DNA of 36,368 nucleotides, from positions 1 through 36,368 of the IMG/VR virus record IMGVR_UViG_3300024348_000125; one strand, 5' to 3'. This DNA comes from a virus. Made by a program: the position numbers and the translations under genes. The notes under the pieces are model-generated. The model saw nothing but the letters and a program-made list of their open reading frames with translations, was not told the origin of the DNA and made no database searches. Shown here piece by piece: positions 14,119 to 20,646 of the stretch (its first letter is position 1; each line of letters opens with the position of its first letter).

Positions 14119-14538
14119 ATGAGAAAGAAGAAGACATACACACTGTCAGATGGTAGTATTGTAAGTGCTCAAGATGTAGCTGACAAGGTGGGATGTAGGC
14201 TTAATACAGCGTACCTGAGATTGACTAAGCATTCAGATGTTGAGACTATATACAGCCCACTACAAGCTAACCAACGCAGGCGTGGGTACGGTACGCGTAA
14301 TGACTGGGTAGACAAACCAGCAACAGTTGTAATGGGAATACCTATAGACCCATCCTACATGGATGGTAGTCCAGACGGCTCGGGAAGTAAGGACAGGAAC
14401 GGGGTAAGGATGTCGTTCAAGGAAGCCAGTAGCCTAATGCGTTACCGCCAGCAACAAAGGGATGAGTGGCTACAGTCTAAGGGATGCAAGACAGAAGACG
14501 AGAACGACAGGGAACATAGTCTTAATGAATTTAAATAA
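14119..14538 (+). CDS. Helix-turn-helix-type early protein (139 aa)
   Basis: Starting at ATG 14119 (ribosome site GGGGGTAA; an earlier ATG at 14089 would overlap the previous gene needlessly), the N-terminus MRKKKTYTLSDGSIVSAQDV and the following ADKVGCRLNTAYLRLTKHSD form a likely helix-turn-helix (about 16-37). The middle is basic (ANQRRRGYGTRNDWVDKPA), the end carries FKEASSLMRYRQQQRDEWLQ. A DNA-binding regulator of the early or middle genes is a reasonable inference and it is a candidate to bind the shared intergenic element. Confidence 0.65.
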   Translation: MRKKKTYTLSDGSIVSAQDVADKVGCRLNTAYLRLTKHSDVETIYSPLQANQRRRGYGTRNDWVDKPATVVMGIPIDPSYMDGSPDGSGSKDRNGVRMSFKEASSLMRYRQQQRDEWLQSKGCKTEDENDREHSLNEFK

Positions 14539-14553
14539 TAAGAGGAAACAACA

Positions 14554-14736
14554 ATGAGTGAAGCACGTACATGGACACAGCAATTAGCAGCAGACTTGGT
14601 TCGTATAAACAGGGCCATAGAAACCATAGAAGCAGATGTTTCAGAGGGCATCAGCAGACTTAAGAAGCTCGAGAGAGAGCGCGAAGATGTCATAACAAGG
14701 ACATTAGGTGGCAACACAGGAGGTCTAGATGGGTAA
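14554..14736 (+). CDS. Small coiled-coil protein (60 aa)
   Basis: A short helix pair with heptad character (LAADLVRINRAIETIEADVS then EGISRLKKLEREREDVITRT) and a flexible Gly-rich end. The ribosome site AAGAGGAAACAAC precedes the ATG. It overlaps the next gene by eight bases. Likely a dimerising accessory protein; no family recognised. Confidence 0.6.
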   Translation: MSEARTWTQQLAADLVRINRAIETIEADVSEGISRLKKLEREREDVITRTLGGNTGGLDG

Positions 14737-14899
14737 GGTAAAAAGAGAACTGTATGAGCCTATGCAGGAAGCACTACAAGATGAACCATTCACGGAAGAG
14801 GGTATGGATACATCCATCAAGTGGGTACGAATGTATATGCAGACTGATGAATACAAGAAAGAGCATGATGAAGCATTCAATTCAAGCTCTACAACTTAG
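14729..14899 (+). CDS. Small early protein (56 aa)
   Basis: From the ATG at 14729: MGKVKRELYEPMQEALQDEP, then FTEEGMDTSIKWVRMYMQTD and a charged end. A near-perfect ribosome site (AGGAGGT) lies inside the end of the preceding gene. The stop is followed directly by the promoter region for the replication genes, so this closes the early run. No family recognised. Confidence 0.6.
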   Translation: MGKVKRELYEPMQEALQDEPFTEEGMDTSIKWVRMYMQTDEYKKEHDEAFNSSSTT

Positions 14900-14916
14900 C
14901 AAAAGTATGCTATAAT
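14888..14916 (+). promoter_or_regulatory. Extended -10 promoter for the replication module
   Basis: TCTACA (14888-14893), 17-base spacer, TGC-TATAAT (14908-14916). The -10 is perfect and carries the extended TGn. The -35 overlaps the end of the 14729 gene. Copy C of the shared element begins 12 bases after the -10, over the expected start of transcription. Confidence 0.7.
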
Positions 14917-14927
14917 ATTGATACTTT

Positions 14928-14950
14928 CTTAGCTTCTATACTAAGTTTGT
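14928..14950 (+). promoter_or_regulatory. Shared intergenic element, copy C
   Basis: CTTAGCTTCTATACTAAG plus GTTTG context; 21/23 identical to copy B and 19/23 to copy A. The outer CTTAG/CTAAG arms form an imperfect dyad. Its place over the start site of the 14888-14916 promoter is typical of a repressor operator. Confidence 0.6.
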
Positions 14951-15007
14951 TCTGTTGTATGATTACTATTAGATACTACATAATAGTATTACAGCAACAG
15001 AGTAATG

Positions 15008-15023
15008 CTTAGTATGGTAGCTA
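15008..15023 (-). promoter_or_regulatory. Shared intergenic element, copy D (inverted)
   Basis: Reading on the minus strand, TAGCTACCATACTAAG matches the 16-base core of copies A and C at 14 of 16 positions each. With copy C it forms a pair in opposite orientation about 60 bases apart, as used for looping between operators. Confidence 0.5.
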
Positions 15024-15106
15024 TAGTATTACTAAGTTAGTACAGTAGTTTTTATTGTGTTTGTCAGACACTATGAATTAAACTTCCTTTTTCTGCTGTA
15101 CTAATT

Positions 15107-15145
15107 TAGTGGTATTAACCACTAGGTGTGTAACCCAAGAGGGTT
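15107..15145 (+). promoter_or_regulatory. Two leader hairpins before SSB
   Basis: TAGTGGT-ATTA-ACCACTA (15107-15124) and AACCC-AAGA-GGGTT (15132-15145) are successive perfect stems in the leader, 34 bases before the SSB start. They may stabilise the message or control ribosome access. The rest of the 14900-15178 gap is AT-rich with many ATAGTATTA-like words and no gene. Confidence 0.5.
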
Positions 15146-15178
15146 GCTGAATGTTAATAATATATAGGAGTTACAACT

Positions 15179-15565
15179 ATGAGCGATTACTTAGCTTTAA
15201 CAGGTGATGTGGTATTTAATCACGTTACTCAACCAGACAATTACAAAGGGGATGAGAAGTATTCCCTAACCGTAGCACTAGATAAGGAAGGTGCTAAGGT
15301 TGCTGAGAAAGCAGGTCTGAAACTGTCTGAGTACAAAGGCGTTAAGCAAATCACTGCTAAACGCAAGGTAGACTTTGGTGCACCCAAGGTTTATAACGTG
15401 GACAAGGAGGAGGTGGATATTAATCAACTGTCTCTGTTCGGTGATTCAGTTACGATGCTAGTGAAGCAGGGAAAAGCACCTTATGATGCTTACACCTACC
15501 TAGAACGTATCCGGATTGAGTCTAAAGCTGAAGGGGCTTCGGACTACGACCCATCAGAGTTCTAA
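15179..15565 (+). CDS. Single-stranded DNA-binding protein, T7 gp2.5-like (128 aa)
   Basis: The fold pattern (LALTGDVVFNHVTQPDNYKG, KYSLTVALDK near 27-36, and LERIRIESKAEG near 108-119) and the acidic C-terminal tail ending DYDPSEF with a final Phe match phage SSBs of the T7 gp2.5 type. In those proteins the acidic tail with terminal aromatic binds polymerase and primase-helicase. It is about 100 residues shorter than T7 gp2.5. Good ribosome site (TAGGAG). It is the first replication gene and has its own terminator, suggesting high-level expression. Acts at the replication fork coating ssDNA. Confidence 0.8.
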   Translation: MSDYLALTGDVVFNHVTQPDNYKGDEKYSLTVALDKEGAKVAEKAGLKLSEYKGVKQITAKRKVDFGAPKVYNVDKEEVDINQLSLFGDSVTMLVKQGKAPYDAYTYLERIRIESKAEGASDYDPSEF

Positions 15566-15577
15566 ACATCCACATTT

Positions 15578-15599
15578 GGGCTACTTCGGTAGCCCTTTT
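15578..15599 (+). terminator. UUCG-capped intrinsic terminator after SSB
   Basis: GGGCTAC (15578-15584), TTCG loop, GTAGCCC (15589-15595), TTTT. Perfect seven-pair stem with C(UUCG)G. Located between SSB and primase-helicase; partial read-through must feed the downstream replication genes unless another promoter exists. Confidence 0.88.
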
Positions 15600-15619
15600 A
15601 ATCATTAAAGGGAAGAGAC

Positions 15620-17278
15620 ATGAGCAATTACATACTCCGTAAGGAGCAGTGTCCAGACTGTGCTAAGGTAGGCAGGGACACATCAAAAGACAACCTAACA
15701 GTGTACTCAGATGGACAGACACACTGTTATGGATGCAAGAAACACGGTAAGATTAACTTAGACACATCAGAAGTAATCAATGCCACACCACCAAAAGATA
15801 AACCAGATGGTGATTGGATACACGACTATAGAGGTGAGTACTATAGCCTACCAGACCGCAGACTAAGAGCTGAAACCTTGGAGAAGTATAAGGTTAAAGC
15901 GGAGAAGGATGCGCAAGGCACAATCATTAAACACCACTACCCTTACCACAATAAGAAGGGAGAGCATGTTGGTATTAAGACAAGACTTGTAGCCAATAAA
16001 AGGTTCTTCGGTGGGGGTGACACAAGTAAAGACAACTTACTGTTTGGACAACACCTGTTCAGAAGTGGTGGAGCTTTCGTTACTGTATGCGAGGGAGAGC
16101 TGGACGCTATGGCCGCCTTCGAGATGTTTGGTAGCAGGTGGCCTGTTGTATCAGTCAACAACGGTGCTAATTGTGTAGACAATATAAAAGCTAATATAGA
16201 ATGGCTTGATTCTTTCGAGACTGTAGTACTGTGCTTTGATAATGACGAAGCGGGAAGGGATGCGGCCAGCAAGGTAGCACCAATACTAGGCCCGAATAAG
16301 TGTAAGGTATTAACACTTGCTAAACACAAGGACGCAAGTGACTACCTAAGTAGCGGGGATAGCAAGTGCTTCTATGATGAGTGGTGGAATGATGCTAAAG
16401 AATATACTGTAAGTGGAGTAGCATCTATTGATGACATGCGAGAAGCACTTCTTAAGTATAAAGACACAGAACTAATACCACTACCAGAATCATTCGGTAA
16501 CTTGAACGAGATGATGAGAGGTGGTGTTGCTAGGGGAGAGCTAGTGTCCATCATTGCACATACTAGTATAGGTAAGACTACTATTCTTAATGAACTGATA
16601 TACCACTTTGCAACAGAGACAAAGGAAAGGATTGGTTGCTTTATGGTGGAGGATAATATTGACGAGACAATTAGAAAGGTAGTAAGTGTACACACCAGAG
16701 ACAACCTGCAACTACTGAAACCAGAGGAGCTGGACGTAGATACGATTATGGATGAAGCTATTGACATTGGTTTTGGTAAGAAGGTTCAGCTACATAATGA
16801 TGGTGGTGGTAGTATAGACTTGGACGAGATGTTTGCTAAGATAAGGTACTTTGTTAAGGGGCTGGGTTGTTCAGTAATACTAGTAGACCCTTTACATACA
16901 GCCATTAAGAACTTGAGCAATGAGAACGTGGAAGAGGTGATGGACAGGTTTATTAAGTTATGTAAAGAGACCAAGGCCACAGTCATACTGAGTACACACA
17001 CAAGGAAGCCTGATGATGGTAGTCATCCACATAAAATCAGCGAGTATGACGTGAAAGGTAGTGGAGCAATACCACAAGCGTGCCATACTAACATCCTATT
17101 TAGTCGGGACAAGCTAAGCGAGGATGAGTACACAAGGAATGCAACTAGAATACGAGTACCTAAGCTTAGACGTACTGGTCAGACAGGCGAGGGTGGCTGG
17201 GCGTTCTTTAACATACTAACAGGCCGGTTGGAGAAAGGACACAACCCAGAAGTGGGTAATTCAGATGCGAACTTTTAG
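15620..17278 (+). CDS. Primase-helicase, T7 gp4-like (552 aa)
   Basis: Bifunctional replication protein. The N-terminal zinc ribbon is CPDC (11-14) and CYGC (36-39). The TOPRIM primase core has CEGELDA (Glu158) and CFDNDEAGRDAA (Asp207/Asp209). The C-terminal DnaB/RecA-type helicase has Walker A HTSIGKT (314-320), a Walker B-like VILVD (419-423) and the ILSTHTRKP motif (456-464). Length is close to T7 gp4 (566). Its 3' end overlaps the polymerase start by 14 bases. Makes RNA primers on the lagging strand and unwinds the fork with the adjacent polymerase and SSB. Confidence 0.93.
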   Translation: MSNYILRKEQCPDCAKVGRDTSKDNLTVYSDGQTHCYGCKKHGKINLDTSEVINATPPKDKPDGDWIHDYRGEYYSLPDRRLRAETLEKYKVKAEKDAQGTIIKHHYPYHNKKGEHVGIKTRLVANKRFFGGGDTSKDNLLFGQHLFRSGGAFVTVCEGELDAMAAFEMFGSRWPVVSVNNGANCVDNIKANIEWLDSFETVVLCFDNDEAGRDAASKVAPILGPNKCKVLTLAKHKDASDYLSSGDSKCFYDEWWNDAKEYTVSGVASIDDMREALLKYKDTELIPLPESFGNLNEMMRGGVARGELVSIIAHTSIGKTTILNELIYHFATETKERIGCFMVEDNIDETIRKVVSVHTRDNLQLLKPEELDVDTIMDEAIDIGFGKKVQLHNDGGGSIDLDEMFAKIRYFVKGLGCSVILVDPLHTAIKNLSNENVEEVMDRFIKLCKETKATVILSTHTRKPDDGSHPHKISEYDVKGSGAIPQACHTNILFSRDKLSEDEYTRNATRIRVPKLRRTGQTGEGGWAFFNILTGRLEKGHNPEVGNSDANF

Positions 17279-18989
17279 TTGTGACATAGAAACTGATGGC
17301 CTAGACCCAAGCGTTGTCTGGTGTATTGTTGTGCAGAATGTAGATACTAAAGAGGTTACTAGTTTCTACAAGGACACACTTGGTTTGTTTAAGCTTTGGC
17401 TTGCTACTGAGGTAGATGTTATAGCTTTTCACAACGGTATTGGCTATGACGTGCCGGTGCTGAAGAAGCTATTAGGTGTTAACTTTGATGGTGTTACTGT
17501 CGAGGACACCTTAGTAATGAGCCAGCTTGACAAGCCAGCACGTGATGGTGGCCATTCTCTCAGGGCTTGGGGTGATTACTTCGAGTTCCCTAAGGGTGAC
17601 TATAACGACTGGTCTAAGTTTACTGATGAGATGTTACAGTACTGTATAAGAGACGTTGAAATAACTACTAGTTTATACAAGCTACTGAAGCAGAAGAAGC
17701 TGAGCGAGGATGCTTTGCAATTAGAATACAAAATAAAGGAGTACTGTAGTGAGCAAGAAAAAACAGGGTGGTTCTTCGACTTCAAAGGAGCAGGGTGGCT
17801 CTTACAAAAGATTAACGCAGACTTGGGAGAGGCTGAACGAACTGTCCAAGCAGTGTTCAAACCTTTGCCTGTCTGGCGTAGCAAACAACCGGTTGCTCAA
17901 AGGTTTAAGAAAGACAACACGAGAACTAAAGCATACGCTGCGGAAGTAGCCCTTAAGTGTCACACTAATGAAGCAGGAGAGTACGGTTACTGGGCATACC
18001 CTGAGTTCAACTTAGGTAGTAGACAACAGATAGCTAGACACCTGCAACATTATGGATGGAAGCCCACTGAACTGACTGAGACAGGTAAGCCCAAGGTTGA
18101 TGAGACAATACTCAAGGACGTGGACATACCAGAAGCACAGCTTATCGGGAGATACTTGATGCTACAAAAGAGACAGGGGCAAGTGAAGTCTTGGCTTGAT
18201 GAGTACAACCACAAGACAGGACGCATACACTCTAGGGTACATACGATGGGAACAGTAACACATCGCATGTCCAGCAGTAAGCCTAACCTACAGCAGGTGA
18301 CAGCCAGTGGTAAGGAGTATGGTAGTGAGATGCGTAGCTTGTTCACTGTGCCAGAAGGTAAGGTGCTGGTAGGTGCTGACCTAAGCGGCCTAGAGCTTAG
18401 ATGTTTAGCTCACTATATGAAGGATGACAACTACACTCAAGAGATACTGAGTGGTGACATCCATACAGCAAACCAAGCAGCAGCAGGGTTAGCAACAAGA
18501 GACGAGGCCAAGCGGTTCATCTACGCTTACCTTTATGGAGGTGGGGATGTTCTTATTGGTGGTATTGTGGGCGGTGGAAAGGAGGAAGGTGCAGAAGTTA
18601 AGGAAGCTTTCCTAGCTAACACACCTGCTCTTGCAAAGTTAAGGAAGGGAGTTGAGTATGCAGCTAAGAGAGGACATATCAATACACTTGATGGGCGTAA
18701 GGTTTATGTACGCAGTCCTCACTCAGCACTTAACTTCTTATTACAAAGTGCTGGTAGTATTATAGCTAAGCGTGCTTGGGTTATATTTCATAGCATAGCC
18801 ACGCACCTAGAGTACAAGCAACTTGGTGTCATACACGATGAGATACAAATAGAGTGTGACCCCGAGGATGCAGATGCCATAGGTAAGTTGGTTGTTGAAG
18901 CAATGGAAAGTACTACTGATTATTACAAACTAAACTGTCCAATAACTGGAGAGTATAAAATAGCGAGGAGCTGGGATGGAACACACTAG
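17265..18989 (+). CDS. Family A DNA polymerase, short T7-like form (574 aa)
   Basis: Replicative polymerase with proofreading. Exonuclease sites: CDIETDGL (Asp7, Glu9), FHNGIGYD (Asp62) and YCIRD (Asp130). Polymerase motif A VGADLSGLELR (Asp372), motif B RDEAKRFIYAYLYGGG (Lys416, Tyr420) and motif C VIHDEIQ (Asp525). It is about 130 residues shorter than T7 gp5: roughly 44 are missing in the exonuclease and ~60 between it and motif A, so the thioredoxin-binding loop is probably absent or much reduced. Tyr420 is the position equivalent to E. coli Phe762 and T7 Tyr526. Works with the primase-helicase and SSB of this operon. Confidence 0.93.
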   Translation: MRTFSCDIETDGLDPSVVWCIVVQNVDTKEVTSFYKDTLGLFKLWLATEVDVIAFHNGIGYDVPVLKKLLGVNFDGVTVEDTLVMSQLDKPARDGGHSLRAWGDYFEFPKGDYNDWSKFTDEMLQYCIRDVEITTSLYKLLKQKKLSEDALQLEYKIKEYCSEQEKTGWFFDFKGAGWLLQKINADLGEAERTVQAVFKPLPVWRSKQPVAQRFKKDNTRTKAYAAEVALKCHTNEAGEYGYWAYPEFNLGSRQQIARHLQHYGWKPTELTETGKPKVDETILKDVDIPEAQLIGRYLMLQKRQGQVKSWLDEYNHKTGRIHSRVHTMGTVTHRMSSSKPNLQQVTASGKEYGSEMRSLFTVPEGKVLVGADLSGLELRCLAHYMKDDNYTQEILSGDIHTANQAAAGLATRDEAKRFIYAYLYGGGDVLIGGIVGGGKEEGAEVKEAFLANTPALAKLRKGVEYAAKRGHINTLDGRKVYVRSPHSALNFLLQSAGSIIAKRAWVIFHSIATHLEYKQLGVIHDEIQIECDPEDADAIGKLVVEAMESTTDYYKLNCPITGEYKIARSWDGTH

Positions 18990-19293
18990 AAAACTATATA
19001 GGGCTGATGGTACTGACACAAGCAAGGAAGCTGCTTATTCATTAGGAGATGTAACAAAAATGGAGGATATTGTGCTAAGTGTAATATCAAAGCATAGAAA
19101 GGAAGGTTGTATATCTGATGATGTTAGAGAAGAGCTTTCTGATTACAGTTACAGTTCGGTGACCGCAAGGTACAGAGCCTTAAAAGACAAGGGACTTATA
19201 AAAATAGATGACAGGAAATTAAAAGGGAGGAGCGGTCGCAAGCAACACATAATGTGGGCTACTGGGTATTATGAGGCTAGGCATGAAGGATAA
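18976..19293 (+). CDS. Winged-helix protein (105 aa)
   Basis: Residues ~28-95 read as a winged helix: TKMEDIVLSVISKHRKEGCI, a recognition helix SYSSVTARYRALKDKGLIKI and a basic wing KLKGRSGRKQHIMW. The N-terminal DGTDTSKEAA is common in phage proteins of this kind (vegetative-phase regulators or terminase-like small DNA binders). It overlaps the polymerase by 14 bases. A DNA-binding role in replication or regulation is likely, with the target unknown. Also a candidate reader of the shared intergenic element. Confidence 0.7.
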   Translation: MEHTRKLYRADGTDTSKEAAYSLGDVTKMEDIVLSVISKHRKEGCISDDVREELSDYSYSSVTARYRALKDKGLIKIDDRKLKGRSGRKQHIMWATGYYEARHEG

Positions 19294-19501
19294 CATTAAC
19301 CCCGACCATTACAACCAAGGTGGTGCAAGTTGCATTGAATACATAGAAGCAAAGCAACTAAGTTACCATGAAGGGAATGTGATAAAATACATAACAAGGT
19401 ATAAGTTTAAGAACGGATTAGAAGACCTAAAGAAAGCACAATGGTATTTGAACCGTTTGATAGAGATTACAATAAGAGAGGAAGAAGATGAAGACAATTA
19501 A
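19283..19501 (+). CDS. DUF3310 protein (72 aa)
   Basis: INPDHYNQGGASCIEYIEAK, LSYHEGNVIKYITRYKFKNG and LEDLKKAQWYLNRLIE are the full DUF3310 signature, a small helical family very common in phage replication modules and related by pattern to nucleotide-handling helical bundles. Start 19283 is preferred over 19271 because GAGG lies eight bases before it. Overlaps both neighbours (11 and 14 bases). The biochemical function of DUF3310 is not established; location suggests a role in nucleotide or DNA metabolism. Confidence 0.85.
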   Translation: MKDNINPDHYNQGGASCIEYIEAKQLSYHEGNVIKYITRYKFKNGLEDLKKAQWYLNRLIEITIREEEDEDN

Positions 19502-20291
19502 CACAGTAGTACAGGATGTATATGATGTTCTAAAGACAAAGGATTATTCCGGAGACCTAAAGACCATCGCTGCACAAGCAGGAAAAGAAGTGGAAGAAGC
19601 AATGGTGCAGGCGTTCGAGCCATATGAAGACAAGCGTAAGCTACGTATGTCTGGCATAGGCAGGTGTGAACGTGCTCAGTGGTACAATGTAAAGGGCTAC
19701 GAGGCTGAGGAAATAGAAGGCAGTGTATACCTTACATTCTTGCAGGGTCACGTGCTCGAGGCTATACTTGTTGCACTTGTTAAGTTAGCTGGTCACGAGG
19801 TGACAGAGCAACAGAAGAAGCACGAGGTTGAGGGCATCCTAGGTTCGCAGGACTGCACTATTGATGGTGAACTAGTAGACATTAAGACAGCAAGTGCATG
19901 GAGCTGGGACAATAAGTTTGCAGCGGATGGTATTAAAGACGATGCTTTCGGTTATGTAAAACAACTTAGTGCGTATGGTAAGACAGACAACAGGGAGTCA
20001 GGCTACTTCTTAGCACTTAACAAGAACAAGTCAACCCTTAAGTTATGTAAGCAAGAGCTTGACCGTAGTGTTGACCAACACATACTACAACTTAAAGACA
20101 AGATGGAGTCAGACACACCACCCATGAGGATTGCTAATGCTACCACGTTCAGTAAGAAGACAGGCGAGGAGAGGTTGTGCATGAACTGTGCCTTTTGTGG
20201 TTATAAAGAACACTGTTATGATTCCATAAGTGCTAGACAGACTGGTAAGATTACTAGTTACTATGTTGATAACATAGGTGGTAGCTTTTGA
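19488..20291 (+). CDS. RecB/Cas4-type PD-(D/E)XK exonuclease with Fe-S cluster motif (267 aa)
   Basis: Nuclease core: GHVLEA (Glu91), DCTIDGELVDIKTAS (Asp122 or Asp126, Asp131-x-Lys133) and QLSAY (Gln159...Tyr163, the QxxxY motif of RecB-like exonucleases). Cysteines: Cys60 in SGIGRCERAQWY, then CxxC-x5-C at 234, 237 and 243, the 1+3 arrangement that holds a 4Fe-4S cluster in Cas4 and AddB. No cas genes or array are nearby, so this is a phage recombination/degradation exonuclease, probably the functional counterpart of T7 gp6. Works in the replication module, removing primers, degrading host DNA or promoting recombination. Confidence 0.85.
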   Translation: MKTINTVVQDVYDVLKTKDYSGDLKTIAAQAGKEVEEAMVQAFEPYEDKRKLRMSGIGRCERAQWYNVKGYEAEEIEGSVYLTFLQGHVLEAILVALVKLAGHEVTEQQKKHEVEGILGSQDCTIDGELVDIKTASAWSWDNKFAADGIKDDAFGYVKQLSAYGKTDNRESGYFLALNKNKSTLKLCKQELDRSVDQHILQLKDKMESDTPPMRIANATTFSKKTGEERLCMNCAFCGYKEHCYDSISARQTGKITSYYVDNIGGSF

Positions 20292-20464
20292 AGCAACTGC
20301 CTGAACTAAAAGAGTTTATAGCTTCCACATATGATGTGTGTCTCATATGTGAGGAGCTTGAGCTTGAACCAGAGGAGCTTCTTAATGCTTTTGAAAAGCG
20401 TTTGATTGAGAAGAGAGACAGATTCTTAGAGGATTTTGAGGAAAGCGGATGGAATACATACTAA
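20288..20464 (+). CDS. Small acidic protein with TTG start (58 aa)
   Basis: A TTG at 20288 overlaps the exonuclease stop (TTGA) and opens a frame reading MKQLPELKEFIASTYDVCLI, then CEELELEPEELLNAFEKRLI and KRDRFLEDF. The pattern 'L.EFI...YD...ICE.L.L.PEELL.AFE.RL.EKR..F' is one I recall from small phage proteins next to the following membrane protein. It overlaps the next gene by 16 bases. A TTG start makes the call less certain, but the frame fills the gap exactly. Confidence 0.6.
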   Translation: MKQLPELKEFIASTYDVCLICEELELEPEELLNAFEKRLIEKRDRFLEDFEESGWNTY

Positions 20465-20646
20465 TTAGTTTAGCTTGGGTTGCTTTAGGTGCGGCATTTA
20501 ACTACTGGACTTATAGGACAGCATACAGAGAAGGCTTGCTCGATGCTATAGCACAACACAACAGAGGGGAGCTTGTGTACTACCAGTACACAGACGAGAA
20601 CGGCGAGCCTATGATTGAAATTGAATTTATAAAAGGAAAGAAATGA
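20449..20646 (+). CDS. Small membrane protein (65 aa)
   Basis: One N-terminal transmembrane helix (YILISLAWVALGAAFNYWTY, residues 3-22), then a soluble acidic domain (YREGLLDAIAQHNRGELVYY and DENGEPMIEIEF). Predicted N-out or N-in topology cannot be told. It overlaps both neighbours and sits directly before the RNR. Small proteins with this layout are common in phage nucleotide modules; function unknown. Confidence 0.7.
   Translation: MEYILISLAWVALGAAFNYWTYRTAYREGLLDAIAQHNRGELVYYQYTDENGEPMIEIEFIKGKK

Noticed and set aside
15111-15130. ATTAACC-ACTAGG resembling a T3-type phage promoter
   Set aside because: The spacing lacks the central CTC and the GGG start region, it is explained by the hairpin, and no phage RNA polymerase gene is present.
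19488-20291. Cas4 as part of a CRISPR system
   Set aside because: No repeats, other cas genes or leader are present; phage RecB-like exonucleases share the same Fe-S and QxxxY pattern.
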